DNA of 64,000 nt, taken from assembly GCA_015075365.1 (NCBI GenBank), contig JABTUN010000001.1, positions 1,674,001-1,738,000 of the forward strand, given 5' to 3'. Below, in pieces: positions 1 through 7,929 of this stretch. The stretch is from Verrucomicrobiaceae bacterium (lineage in GTDB: Bacteria > Verrucomicrobiota > Verrucomicrobiia > Verrucomicrobiales > Verrucomicrobiaceae). Both the position numbers and the translations under genes were made by a program. The notes below the pieces were generated by a model. The model searched no databases. It saw only the letters and a program-made list of their open reading frames with translations, and was not told where the DNA came from. Every line of letters starts with the position of its first letter. The stretch's first letter is position 1.

Positions 1-92
1 GGGAAGTGCGCGGGGCCGAACTTGCCAAAGGGCATGAAGGTGCGGCCGATCTCTTCGAGGTCGCGGCGCATGCGTTCGGCGAGGTCATTCAT
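1..92 (-). CDS. Partial N-terminus of a small DUF3820-like protein
   Basis: The first 30 codons of a minus-strand gene are visible; it runs off the left edge. The start ATG is at 92-90. The peptide begins MNDLAERMRRDLEEIGRT and continues FMPFGKFGP. An MPFGK-type motif near the N-terminus is typical of DUF3820 (putative quorum-sensing-regulated virulence factor family), whose function is poorly defined. It lies 60 bp downstream of the DAHP synthase stop on the same strand, so the two may be cotranscribed. The family call rests on one short motif and is tentative. Confidence 0.5.
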   Translation of the reverse strand, partial: MNDLAERMRRDLEEIGRTFMPFGKFGPAHF

Positions 93-151
93 GGCGAAAA
101 GTGGCCGATTTTCTCCGAAAATCGAGTCTTCCAACTTTTGGAAAAAGTCGG

Positions 152-1195
152 CTACTTCAAAGCCGCATGCGCCTCTCGCAGCAGCTTCTCGGTCGTTTCC
201 CAGTCGATGCAGGCATCCGTGATGGACTGGCCGCGGACGAGTTGATCGAGCGGCTGCGGGAATTTCTGGTTTCCGCCGACGAGGTTGCTTTCGAGCATCG
301 CGCCGATGATGGCGCGTTGCCCGGCGGCGCGCTGGCGCACGATTTCGCGGAAGACATCGGGCATGCGGCGGTGGTCCTTGGCGCAGTTGCCGTGGCTGGC
401 GTCGATCATGATCGCGGGCTTGAGCTTCGCGGCTTCGAGGCCGTCGATGGTCTCCATGACGTTGTCCGCGCCGTAGTTCGGGCCGTTTTCACCGCCACGC
501 AGGATGATGTGGCAGTCGGGATTGCCGCTGGTGGTCACGGCGGAGGCCACGCCGTCCTCGTTCACGCCGAGGAAGGTCTGCGGCTGCATCGCGGCCTTGA
601 TCGCGTTGATGGCGGGCACGATGTGCCCAAACGTGCCGTTCTTGAACCCGAGCGGCATCGAGAGGCCGGAGGCCATCTGGCGATGCGTTTGCGATTCCGT
701 CGTGCGGGCACCGATGGCGCTCCAGGAGATCAAATCGGCGATGTACTGCGGCGTGATGGGATCGAGCAGCTCCGTGGCCGTGGGCAGGCCGAGGTCGAGC
801 ACGTCGCGCAAGATTTTCCGTGCGAGGCGGAGGCCGTCGGGGATGTTGCAGGTGCCGTCGAGGTCCGGGTCCATGATGAGCCCCTTCCAGCCGACCGTGG
901 TGCGCGGTTTTTCAAAATAGACGCGCATGACGAGGCAAAGCCGGTCCTTTAATTCCCGCGCCAGCGCCGCGAGCTTCCGCGCATACTCCAAACCGGCCTC
1001 CGGATCATGAATCGAGCACGGACCGAGCACGACGAGGAAACGCGAGTCCATGCCGAAGAGGATGTCGCGGATCTCGCGACGTGATTCGGCGATGAAAGCC
1101 GTCTGCGCCTCCGTCGGCGCGATTTCCGCGACCATGGAGCGCGGCGACGGCAGCGCGATGTTGGAGGCGATGTGGAGATTGGCGGTCTGGCTCAT
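152..1195 (-). CDS. 3-deoxy-7-phosphoheptulonate (DAHP) synthase, class I
   Basis: Condenses phosphoenolpyruvate with erythrose 4-phosphate, the first step of the shikimate pathway; cytoplasmic. The 347-aa product has the length of AroF/G/H-type class I enzymes. Visible signatures are VVLGPCSIHDPEAG near residue 60, the RVYFEKPRTTVGWKG segment, the metal-binding DASHGNCAKDHRR segment and GNQKFPQPL near the C-terminus. The frame stays open upstream, but the ATG at 1195 (MSQTANLHIASN) fits the family better than one 16 codons earlier. Which of the AroF, AroG or AroH feedback classes applies cannot be read from motifs alone, so no symbol is given. Confidence 0.93.
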   Translation of the reverse strand: MSQTANLHIASNIALPSPRSMVAEIAPTEAQTAFIAESRREIRDILFGMDSRFLVVLGPCSIHDPEAGLEYARKLAALARELKDRLCLVMRVYFEKPRTTVGWKGLIMDPDLDGTCNIPDGLRLARKILRDVLDLGLPTATELLDPITPQYIADLISWSAIGARTTESQTHRQMASGLSMPLGFKNGTFGHIVPAINAIKAAMQPQTFLGVNEDGVASAVTTSGNPDCHIILRGGENGPNYGADNVMETIDGLEAAKLKPAIMIDASHGNCAKDHRRMPDVFREIVRQRAAGQRAIIGAMLESNLVGGNQKFPQPLDQLVRGQSITDACIDWETTEKLLREAHAALK

Positions 1196-1268
1196 AAAGC
1201 AAACCACCCTAACGGGGAAAAGCGATGCGATGGCAAACGGCAAATTTTTCGTGCGGCCGCCCGCCTTT

Positions 1269-2537
1269 TCACAACCCCTTCACCTTGCTGCCCTCGACGA
1301 CGATCTGCTTTGTCTCGGGGCCTTGTTTGACGAGGTCGCGCTTCTTGCCGCCGCGGGTTTCGGTGAAGGTGTTGTCGCGGATGGTGATGGATTCGGTGCC
1401 GCCCTGGATGTCGATGACGGCACCGCCTTCGGGGGCGTTGTCGATGAAGGTGTTCTTTTCGATGCGGTTGCGGTGGCCGGCGAAGTCGGGGCCGCGCTCG
1501 GGGCGGAAGAGGACGCCGTTGAGCTTGCTGTCACGGATGGTGTTGCCAGTGATGAGGTTGTCGGTGTCGCGATGACCGATGGAGATGCCGACGCGGTTGC
1601 CCTCGATCGTGTTTTGCTCGGCGAGGCCGTATTTGACGCCCCAGCAGAAGAAGATGCCGATGTCGTTGCCGCGCAGGGTGTTGTTGCGGATGACGGGCCG
1701 CTGCGAGCCGCTGCCGGGATGCAGGCCGAGGTTCTTGTTGTTCTCGCTGACGCAGTTTTCGACCACGACATCGTGGCAGATCTGCCAGGAGATGCCGTCG
1801 CCGTGGTTGTTGCGGGCGGTGACGCCGCGCATGTGGATGCGGTTGCAGTCCTGGAGGAAGATGCAGCCGGCGTAGTTGCCATCGAGCTCGGCGTTGTGCT
1901 CGCGGTTGCCGTCGAGCACAAGGTTTTCGATGCGCAGGTCGTTCACGAACTCGCCGCTGAGCAGCGGGAAGAGCGTGGCGCAGGTGGCGTCGTGCATCTG
2001 CCAGAGGTTTTCGCGCAGGGGCTTGTCGAGCTTGAAGCGGTTGCCGCTGCGGGCCACCAGCGTGCGCTTCAGCACGGTCTGGCGGCCGGTTTTGGCGTCC
2101 TTGGCCCGCAGGCACACGCCATCGCCCACGCGGAAGCCGGTGGCGTCGTGCAGCGTGATCTCCTGGTCATACCAGTCGCTGTCGAGCTTCAGCGGCGTGG
2201 TGGTGGAAGGCTCTTTGATGAGCAGCGTCTTGTCGCCCTCGCCGATGAGGTGGACGCCGCTTTGCAGATAGACGGCGTTTCGCAGCCGGTAAGTGCCCGC
2301 CTTGATGCGCACCGTGCCGCCGCCCAGCCTCGCCACATGATCCACCGCCGCCTGGATGGCCCGCTGGTCGTTCCCGACGATGTCCGCGTCCTTCGTGCCG
2401 ACGGTGATGGTCAAGGTCTCCTCCCACGTCGGCTGCACCGCCGTGTCGCCGCTCGTCTGCCGCGGCACCGTGACTGGGGGCCGCTCCACGGCGAAAAGCG
2501 AGGACGTGAGCGCGAGGAGGAGCAGCGTGGGTTTCAT
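1269..2537 (-). CDS. Secreted right-handed parallel beta-helix protein
   Basis: 422 aa with a signal peptide (MKPTLLLLALTSSLFAVE, cleavage probably after FA). The first part has the pectate-lyase-like opening AIQAAVDHVARLGGGTVRIKAGTY, followed by many short turns of the NTIEGNRVGISIG type, which mark a right-handed beta-helix. Proteins of this fold are often extracellular polysaccharide lyases or hydrolases; the substrate cannot be inferred. The start at 2537 is supported by the signal peptide, and the same ATG is preserved in a diverged copy of the gene's 5' end at 4356-4600. The gene is divergent from the toxin-antitoxin module beginning at 2673. Confidence 0.85.
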   Translation of the reverse strand: MKPTLLLLALTSSLFAVERPPVTVPRQTSGDTAVQPTWEETLTITVGTKDADIVGNDQRAIQAAVDHVARLGGGTVRIKAGTYRLRNAVYLQSGVHLIGEGDKTLLIKEPSTTTPLKLDSDWYDQEITLHDATGFRVGDGVCLRAKDAKTGRQTVLKRTLVARSGNRFKLDKPLRENLWQMHDATCATLFPLLSGEFVNDLRIENLVLDGNREHNAELDGNYAGCIFLQDCNRIHMRGVTARNNHGDGISWQICHDVVVENCVSENNKNLGLHPGSGSQRPVIRNNTLRGNDIGIFFCWGVKYGLAEQNTIEGNRVGISIGHRDTDNLITGNTIRDSKLNGVLFRPERGPDFAGHRNRIEKNTFIDNAPEGGAVIDIQGGTESITIRDNTFTETRGGKKRDLVKQGPETKQIVVEGSKVKGL

Positions 2538-2550
2538 GCGGGAGTTACGT
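2330..2550. repeat. Left copy of a duplicated 5' gene segment flanking the AbiE module
   Basis: This stretch, the beginning of the beta-helix gene plus about 12 bp before its ATG, reappears in the same orientation at about 4380-4600. By eye roughly nine in ten positions match, and the match ends just upstream of the ATG after the shared GGAGTTACG. The AbiEi/AbiEii module lies exactly between the copies. The divergence argues for an old duplication or a former tandem paralogue, not a fresh target duplication. Confidence 0.8.
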
Positions 2551-2672
2551 TCGGGAATGGTCTGATCCATCCTGACCGCGAGTGAGACCCCAGTTCGTCC
2601 GGTGGCTGAAAACCAAAGACCCGGCTTGAGTTTGTTTACTTCAGGTGGATTAGTTCAAGGAACCTTTGAACT

Positions 2673-3404
2673 GTGACGCCTAAAGCAATCAACCTCCGAC
2701 AACTCAACCTGCCCCAAGGGATGCCTTTGAGCATCGAAGACCTAGCGCGGGCGGGGATTTCGTCGGCGCTGGCGCATGAATATGTGACCACGGGTTGGCT
2801 CGTGCGTCTGGGGCGTGGCGTGTTCATGTTCACCGGGGATCAACTGCGGCGCGATCCGAGCATCCAGTTTTTGGCACGCAGCCTGCCAAACCTCCATGTG
2901 GCCGGAAAGACGGCGCTGGCGTGGCAGGGGTTCGCCCAAAATCTCGCCCCGCGTGAGGTCATCTGCCTGCATGGGTTGAAAAAGGCGACTCTGCCGGACT
3001 GGTTCCAGGAGCGGTTTCCCGCCCGATACCATGCGGGCCGGCTTTTTGATGAAGAATTGCCCGAGGAGCGAGGACTCGCCACGCTGCCCGAATCGCCCGA
3101 CGGCCCCCTCGTTTCGGCACCAGAGCGGGCCCTGCTCGAAATGCTCAGCGAGGTAGGCGTGCATCAGGAGGCTGATGAGGCACGCGGCATCATGGAGTCG
3201 CTGCGCAGTCCGCGCATGACGCTGCTGGGCGAACTTTTGCGCCATTGCCAGAAGGTGAAGGCCGCGCGTCTATGCGTCGTGTGGGCGGAGGAACTCGACC
3301 TGCCGTGGGCTGGCGCGGCGCGTGAGGCTGCCGCAGGCAGGCTCGGCCAGGGGCGCTGGATACGCCGCCTCAAGGACGGCAGCCTTCTCATCGTTAAATC
3401 GTGA
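2673..3404 (+). CDS. AbiEi-type antitoxin (type IV toxin-antitoxin system)
   Basis: 243 aa. The N-terminal third resembles the winged-helix domain of AbiEi antitoxins: SIEDLARAGISSALAHEYVTTGWLVRLGRGVFMF, read as a DNA-binding helix pair plus wing. It continues with LHVAGKTALAWQGF and APERALLEMLSEV, segments typical of full-length AbiEi C-terminal domains. In this family the antitoxin represses its own promoter and counteracts a nucleotidyltransferase toxin without stable complex formation. Its stop TGA (3402-3404) shares one base with the toxin ATG, so translation is probably coupled. Flanked on both sides by beta-helix gene copies. Confidence 0.85.
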   Translation: MTPKAINLRQLNLPQGMPLSIEDLARAGISSALAHEYVTTGWLVRLGRGVFMFTGDQLRRDPSIQFLARSLPNLHVAGKTALAWQGFAQNLAPREVICLHGLKKATLPDWFQERFPARYHAGRLFDEELPEERGLATLPESPDGPLVSAPERALLEMLSEVGVHQEADEARGIMESLRSPRMTLLGELLRHCQKVKAARLCVVWAEELDLPWAGAAREAAAGRLGQGRWIRRLKDGSLLIVKS

Positions 3405-4336
3405 TGAACCCCGACTACGTCCAAACCGTCCGCCTGCTGCTGGCCGTGGTGCCGGAGGTCTTTCAGGGTGACCACTTCGCCCTGAAAGGCGGCACGGCCC
3501 TCAATCTGTTTCTGCGTGACATGCCGAGACTGTCCGTCGATCTCGATCTGGTCGTCCGCGATCACATGCTCACGCGGGAGGCGGCGTTTGCGATGATTTC
3601 AGGCCAGATGGAGCGGATGCAGGCGGCGCTTTTGAAATCCGGCTGCGTTTGCGAGATCGGAGCCACCCGGGATGGCAATGAAGTGAAGCTCTTTGTGCAG
3701 CGTGGCCGCCACCGTGTGAAGGTGGAGGTGAACCACGTCTTTCGTGGCACCGTGCTGCCGGTGGAGACACGGCCGCTGGCCCCGAGGGCGCAGGCACTTT
3801 TCCAGACCGGTCTCGCAGTCCCCGTGCTCCACACGGCGGAACTCTACGGCAGCAAACTTGTCGCCGCGATGGATCGGCAGCACCCGCGTGATCTTTTCGA
3901 CGTGCTCAGCCTCTACCAAGAAGGCGGCATCACCTCCGAGATGATCGAATGCTTCGTCTGCTACCTCGCCGGACACAACCGGCCCGTGCATGAGGTGCTG
4001 TCCGGAAACAGACTGAACATCGAACCGGCATTTGTGAACGAGTTCGCCGGCATGGCCGCCGACACCGTCGCCCTGCCCGAGCTGCTGGCGGTGCGTGAGA
4101 AGCTCTTCACCGAGCTTCCCTACCACTTAAGCCATGAGCAACGCCAGTTCCTGCTCGGACTCGTGCATGCCGAGCCGGACTGGAGCCTGATGAAGCAACC
4201 GCACCTGTCCGCCATGCCAGCCATCGCCTGGAAGCTCACCAACCTCCGCCAACTCAAGAAGTCCAACCCGAAGAAGTTCCAGGCACAGGCCGAGGCGCTG
4301 GAGCGTGTTTTGGAGGGGGGTAGGATGTCCCGATGA
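3404..4336 (+). CDS. AbiEii/AbiGii-family nucleotidyltransferase toxin
   Basis: 310 aa from the ATG at 3404, chosen over a GTG one codon earlier because of the TGATG overlap with the antitoxin. The nucleotidyltransferase signature is clear: LKGGTALNLFL near residues 28-38 and the metal-binding DLDL at 46-49. A further conserved block AAMDRQHPRDLFDV lies near residue 155. AbiEii-type toxins transfer nucleotides to tRNA or other targets and act in phage abortive infection or growth arrest; the target here is unknown. The two-gene operon is a complete type IV TA or Abi module. Confidence 0.87.
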   Translation: MNPDYVQTVRLLLAVVPEVFQGDHFALKGGTALNLFLRDMPRLSVDLDLVVRDHMLTREAAFAMISGQMERMQAALLKSGCVCEIGATRDGNEVKLFVQRGRHRVKVEVNHVFRGTVLPVETRPLAPRAQALFQTGLAVPVLHTAELYGSKLVAAMDRQHPRDLFDVLSLYQEGGITSEMIECFVCYLAGHNRPVHEVLSGNRLNIEPAFVNEFAGMAADTVALPELLAVREKLFTELPYHLSHEQRQFLLGLVHAEPDWSLMKQPHLSAMPAIAWKLTNLRQLKKSNPKKFQAQAEALERVLEGGRMSR

Positions 4337-4355
4337 GAGCCGCTTGGCCTGCGAG

Positions 4356-4588
4356 GATGCGAACTGTTCCGCCGCCGAGCCCGCCACATGATCCATCGCC
4401 GTCTGGATGGCCCGCTGGTCGCTGCCGACGATGTCCGCGTCCTTCGTGCCGACGGTGATGGTCAATGTCTCCTCCCACGTCGGCTGCACCGCCGTGTCGC
4501 CGCTGGTTTGTCGCGGCACCACGACCTCCGGCCGCTCCGCAGCGAAAAACGAGGACGTGAGCGCGAGGAGGAGCAGCGTGGGTTTCAT
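4356..4588 (-). pseudogene. Truncated 5' fragment of a beta-helix gene
   Basis: A minus-strand reading frame starts at 4588 with MKPTLLLLALTSSFFAAE and follows the intact beta-helix protein (gene at 1269-2537) for about 69 residues, through QPTWEETLTITVGTKDADIVG. Around 4375 a two-base length difference shifts the frame, and homology ends about 20 bp after the AbiEii stop. It is therefore a relic. It separates the two AbiE-type modules, which converge on it from either side. Either a second tandem beta-helix gene was destroyed or the 5' end was duplicated when the module arrived. Confidence 0.85.
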
Positions 4589-4643
4589 GGGGGGAGTTAC
4601 GCTGGATTCATCCCGCCCCCTTCACTGGAGGCTGATCCAAGCG

Positions 4644-5663
4644 TTAATCCAGCGCAGATATTCCACGCTCGATTTCTCCCAGGCTGGCAAGAACGTCGTC
4701 AAAGGAAGGCGGAGCTTTGAAGAACATCGCTTTCATGCGGGCGTAGTCTTCTCGCCACATAGATTCCTGCGCGGTGGATGGCACCAGTTTCAAGTCGGCG
4801 GCGTTCAGATTGGCGTAGTTCATCCATTTGTAGCCAAAGAACGCGGCACGATGCTGCCGCACGCTATGAAACAATTCTGCCATGCCCGGTGCCTTCACAA
4901 TTTCCGGCTGCTGCCAGAGACGATGCAGGTCATACAGATGCCGGGCCTGAAATACGGCAGGTGGTCGGTCGCCCGGTCGGCAGAGCTGCTCATGCACGAG
5001 AGCCGCCTTCTCCCAAAAAGTGCGGGCGGGGCTCACGGCGGGCACAGTGATCTCTGCTCCTTCCTGTAGCTGCGCAAAATGCTCCACCGCATACGGCTGG
5101 AAACTCCGCAGCTCCATGGGCCAGCCTTCCGCACGACCGCTCAACTCCACCTTCACCGAGGAGCGATTGTAGTCCTCAGGAGCCTTCAAATCAGTTTGCG
5201 GATAGTGAACGTGAATGCAGAAAGGATCACGGGCCTGCTCCAACGGCTCCAGTTCGATTCGAGGCGAGCCGGGCAGGCTGGCGATGGCTTCTTCAAGAAC
5301 TGGACGCAACTTGGTTTCAATCGCCGCCCGGCAATGGCGGCGGAGCTTGGCGAGACGCTTCTCGACTTCACTTGGCGAAAGTCCAGGCTCGCCAGGGTCT
5401 TTTTCGTCCTCAAACCACTGCCGGGAGATGGAGAGGTCGATGTCCTCCGAGAAGCGCTCAATGATGCGCCATGCCTTGCTCAGCGAGGTGCCGCCGCGAA
5501 AGGTGAGATGCTGGCCTGTTTCCGCATGACCGAAAAGCACCTTCAGCGTCCAGCACACCCAAAAGTCCTTTTCCAAATGGAATGGCGGCAGGCCGGATCG
5601 CGCCGCCGCCTCGGTGAAAAGGTCACGTCGGTCACGGGCACTGAGCTGGGCGATGGTGTTCAT
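4644..5663 (-). CDS. AbiEii-family nucleotidyltransferase toxin (second module)
   Basis: 339 aa from the ATG at 5663, which overlaps the upstream antitoxin stop as ATGA. Signatures: FHLEKDFWVCWTL near residue 30, TFRGGTSLSKAW (GGTSLSK at 57-63) and FSEDIDLSI (D74 and D76), the nucleotidyltransferase metal-binding pair. A C-terminal RHLYDLHRL block matches the conserved part of this subfamily. It is clearly a different branch from the first module at 3404 (EKDFWV motif, SEDIDL rather than SVDLDL). Probable function is toxic nucleotidyl transfer controlled by the DUF6088 protein encoded upstream. Confidence 0.88.
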   Translation of the reverse strand: MNTIAQLSARDRRDLFTEAAARSGLPPFHLEKDFWVCWTLKVLFGHAETGQHLTFRGGTSLSKAWRIIERFSEDIDLSISRQWFEDEKDPGEPGLSPSEVEKRLAKLRRHCRAAIETKLRPVLEEAIASLPGSPRIELEPLEQARDPFCIHVHYPQTDLKAPEDYNRSSVKVELSGRAEGWPMELRSFQPYAVEHFAQLQEGAEITVPAVSPARTFWEKAALVHEQLCRPGDRPPAVFQARHLYDLHRLWQQPEIVKAPGMAELFHSVRQHRAAFFGYKWMNYANLNAADLKLVPSTAQESMWREDYARMKAMFFKAPPSFDDVLASLGEIERGISALD

Positions 5664-6274
5664 GGCTGCGTGCTGGATTTCTGAGCCACCTGACGAAAGA
5701 CGGATGACATCCACGCTGGCGCGAGAGGGATGTCCTGTAGCAACTGGGCCTTCTCCTTTTCTTGGAGCCGCGAGCGAAGCCGCTGGATCACCTCCTCATC
5801 CACATTTTTCTGCCCGAGGAACCGCAGGGCCTGAATGACGGTGCCGCTGGCCCGCCCTGCGGTGGCCAGATTGCGCGTCGTGGTGCGTTTGAGGACGACG
5901 GGTAGCTTTTGGATCATCGCCCGACGCGGAGGCCCATCGGTGAGGTATTCGATGCGGGCCGGCACTTGGGTGGTCAGGCCCAGCAAGTTCGCTGCATGAG
6001 CCCCGGCGGGAATGAGTCGCTGCGCCCCCCGGCGTGCCAGGGCCTGCGCCACCGCTTCCGGCTCTGGCGAGAGCCTGCCCAGCACCCGGCTGACCCTCGG
6101 CAGGGCATACACCCCCCGGTCCACACGTTCCAGAGTGCCCTTTTTCACCAGCCGGGAGAGCACTTGATCCACCGCCGCCCGGCTTCCGAGGTCCAGAAAA
6201 TCCGCCGGACAGGCCGCAGTGCCACGCCCACGACCTCGCAGGCGCTTCAGGATTTCATTCTCGAGGGATTTCAT
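5660..6274 (-). CDS. DUF6088 / AbiEi-like antitoxin (second module)
   Basis: 204 aa. The N-terminus is a winged-helix-like region (AAVDQVLSRLVKKGTLERVDRGVYALP), as in DUF6088 and AbiEi antitoxins. The middle carries the family hallmark GAQRLIPAGAHAANLLGL followed by TQVPARIEYLTDG. The gene overlaps the downstream toxin by four bases (ATGA), the usual organisation for tight stoichiometry. The protein probably binds its own promoter in the 6275-6430 gap. The module is oriented against the first AbiE module, and the two meet at the beta-helix gene relic. Confidence 0.85.
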   Translation of the reverse strand: MKSLENEILKRLRGRGRGTAACPADFLDLGSRAAVDQVLSRLVKKGTLERVDRGVYALPRVSRVLGRLSPEPEAVAQALARRGAQRLIPAGAHAANLLGLTTQVPARIEYLTDGPPRRAMIQKLPVVLKRTTTRNLATAGRASGTVIQALRFLGQKNVDEEVIQRLRSRLQEKEKAQLLQDIPLAPAWMSSVFRQVAQKSSTQP

Positions 6275-6428
6275 GGCTGGAGAATACCCGCATCTTGTCA
6301 GAAATAGAAGGTGTTTTTTCTGACAGATTCAGGTTTGTCGGTAAAGCCCAATTACCCAGAACTAAACTTATCCACACAACCTGTCGCGAAAGTTCAGGAA
6401 CTGCAAAAGTGCTGCTATTTGGCTACTG

Positions 6429-6767
6429 TTAAGGACTTTGAAGGCGGTGCAATAGTGCGACAAAATGCTTATCTGTTAAAGAGAGGCACACTGGTAGAAT
6501 CAAGACTGAGATTAGCCATCGGAAGGATGACTCATCGAGGCGAAAGCCCATGATTTGTGAGCCTTGAACCGCTGTGGCAACTACAATCAAGAAGACAAAG
6601 GTCCAAAACACTTTGGATCTATGGCTTTGGGCAAGGCTTTCAATTCGCTCGCGCCTTTGACGCTCGTGAAACGCATTTTCAGCTTCTTGGGTCAGACGAA
6701 TGAAATCGTCTGCTGTGATGTATTCTGGTTTGGGACTTTTATCAGCCGGCTTCTTGGGGCGTGGCAT
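6429..6767 (-). CDS. Small two-helix membrane protein, unknown function
   Basis: 112 aa. A charged, lysine- and proline-rich N-terminus (MPRPKKPADKSPKPEY) and an amphipathic stretch lead into two hydrophobic segments, VFWTFVFLIVVATAV around residues 53-68 and FRWLISVLILPVCLSL around 82-97. No family recognised. It overlaps the upstream ribbon-helix-helix-like gene by 26 bp and is the last member of a three-gene overlapping operon of visibly lower GC than its surroundings. The position between toxin-antitoxin modules suggests an accessory, perhaps defence-related role, but that is only inference. Confidence 0.6.
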   Translation of the reverse strand: MPRPKKPADKSPKPEYITADDFIRLTQEAENAFHERQRRERIESLAQSHRSKVFWTFVFLIVVATAVQGSQIMGFRLDESSFRWLISVLILPVCLSLTDKHFVALLHRLQSP

Positions 6768-7032
6768 ATGCTTGGCTAAGGTGGGCCAGGCTGGGCATCA
6801 AGACTTCACGGTAGTTGGAGGAATCGGCTGGCGAGACGGAAGCTATGATTCTGCCGTGTTGCCGCTCTCGAATGGCCCATGCCATCAACGAGAGTGCGTT
6901 ATCCAGAAACTCCTTCCTTGATCCCATGCCTGTGATTTTGACGAGTTTGTCGATCGCAGAAACTCGCTCATTGGTCATTTCGACTTGGAGTCGAAAGCGA
7001 TCTGAGGGCGAGGGAACGGGGGAGTCAGGCAT
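6742..7032 (-). CDS. Ribbon-helix-helix-like small protein
   Basis: 96 aa. Residues about 12-50 (FRLQVEMTNERVSAIDKL, then TGMGSRKEFLDNALSL) have the strand, helix, turn, helix pattern of ribbon-helix-helix DNA-binding proteins. The C-terminal part is not recognised. It overlaps the upstream 161-aa gene by 8 bp and the downstream membrane protein gene by 26 bp. If it is a repressor, the perfect inverted repeat at 7531-7570 in front of the operon is the obvious operator candidate. The fold call is by eye. Confidence 0.6.
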   Translation of the reverse strand: MPDSPVPSPSDRFRLQVEMTNERVSAIDKLVKITGMGSRKEFLDNALSLMAWAIRERQHGRIIASVSPADSSNYREVLMPSLAHLSQAYATPQEAG

Positions 7033-7510
7033 AAATTACGTCGTTGCGAGGCTTGGGAAAAAGAAAACCAGTGAGAAAATTTAAACGGATTCCAGTTATG
7101 GGTGCACCGAGCTTTTGGAGTCCAGAGCATACAAGATTGATCACATGCTTGGCTTTGGTAACCACCTTGCGAAGTTTAGACAACTCGCGCACACAAGCGT
7201 CGCTGTGAGACGTCACTGAGTTCGACACCACGTATCTCAACTCTCGCTCAGCTACCGCAATCTGAAGAAGAAGGTCGATGTCCCAAAGTGGCGAGTTTGC
7301 TGACCATTTCCATGCATACGGAAATGCAGCAAACTTCCCGGTCGAAACCGTGAGCTTGGATCGCAACTCTCTGAGTTGTGCAAGTTTGGCCGCAATCCAG
7401 CAATCAGTTAGGCTCAGCCGACGCGGCGCAAAATGCTTGATGGCATTCTTGGGTGCAAACGACTGACAGGTTAAGTCATCTTGGAGTGGCAAAAAGATTC
7501 TGTTTATCAT
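7025..7510 (-). CDS. Hypothetical 161-aa protein, first gene of unknown operon
   Basis: No family recognised. The chain (MINRIFLPLQDDLTCQSFAP at its start) is basic, with a mostly helical look and no signal peptide; a mildly hydrophobic stretch lies near its C-terminus. The gene overlaps the downstream ribbon-helix-helix gene by 8 bp. Its ATG lies 21 bp from a 10-bp perfect inverted repeat (7531-7570). Base composition is lower in GC than the flanking TA modules, pointing to horizontal acquisition. A role in the same unit as the two downstream genes is likely; what the unit does is unknown. Confidence 0.6.
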   Translation of the reverse strand: MINRIFLPLQDDLTCQSFAPKNAIKHFAPRRLSLTDCWIAAKLAQLRELRSKLTVSTGKFAAFPYAWKWSANSPLWDIDLLLQIAVAERELRYVVSNSVTSHSDACVRELSKLRKVVTKAKHVINLVCSGLQKLGAPITGIRLNFLTGFLFPKPRNDVIYA

Positions 7511-7530
7511 AAGCGGAGACCAGATAACTC

Positions 7531-7570
7531 ATAAATGGAGTATAATGGGAATATGTCAATCTCCATTTAT
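7531..7570. promoter_or_regulatory. Inverted repeat, candidate operator of the unknown operon
   Basis: ATAAATGGAG at 7531-7540 is repeated as its exact reverse complement CTCCATTTAT at 7561-7570, with 20 bp between. The AT-rich spacer contains TATAAT on the plus strand. The element sits just upstream of the minus-strand three-gene operon that includes a ribbon-helix-helix-like protein. It could be an operator or, read as RNA, a weak hairpin. Confidence 0.5.
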
Positions 7571-7586
7571 AATCGTTTCGCGCGCT

Positions 7587-7851
7587 TCATCTCCCCAGCC
7601 GCTCTAGCACATTCTTCGTGATGCGCACGACATGCGCGTCGTTCCCCTGCAAGCCATGCGACCAGTCGGTGGTGGCGGCGGTGAAGACGGTGCCGGTGTT
7701 CGTGTAGAGGCCGAGGCAGGCGGCGCCGGTGCGGCCGATCTCCCATTTCTCATACCACTCGACGTCGTCGGGGTGCCAGCGGACGGGGCAGGTGCCAAGG
7801 ACTTCGAAGGTCTTTGGTGTGCCGTCCTTGTGCGTGGCGAAGGGGCTGAGA
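7587..7851 (-). pseudogene. 3' fragment of a dimethylformamidase-like gene (left copy)
   Basis: Translating the minus strand back from the TGA at 7589-7587 gives about 88 residues, including VRWHPDDVEWYEKWEIG, TGTVFTAATTDWSHGLQG and a C-terminal VVRITKNVLERLGR. This pattern matches the C-terminal domain of the N,N-dimethylformamidase beta-subunit-like family. No N-terminal part exists here, and the frame is interrupted near 7851 by the hipBA promoter region. A second, shorter copy of the same gene end lies at 9549-9650, on the other side of hipBA and in the same orientation. Confidence 0.75.
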
Positions 7852-7857
7852 AACGAC

Positions 7858-7928
7858 TCGACACTTTGGACGCAAAGAACGATACATGATCCCTAAAACG
7901 ATTTATCGACTCATTGATCGACACTCTG
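7858..7928 (+). promoter_or_regulatory. hipBA upstream region with paired direct repeats
   Basis: TCGACACTTTG (7858-7868) and TCGACACTCTG (7918-7928) are near-identical direct repeats 60 bp apart. The second ends one base before the hipB ATG. HipB-type repressors bind several operator copies in front of hipBA, so these repeats are reasonable operator candidates. The classic Escherichia coli palindrome is not present. Confidence 0.4.
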
Positions 7929-7929
7929 C

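Noticed and set aside
1050..2585. 511-residue open frame on the plus strand opposite the beta-helix gene
   Set aside because: It is the antisense shadow of a GC-rich gene; composition is Val/Ala/Asp-rich with no domain, while the minus strand has a signal peptide and beta-helix repeats.
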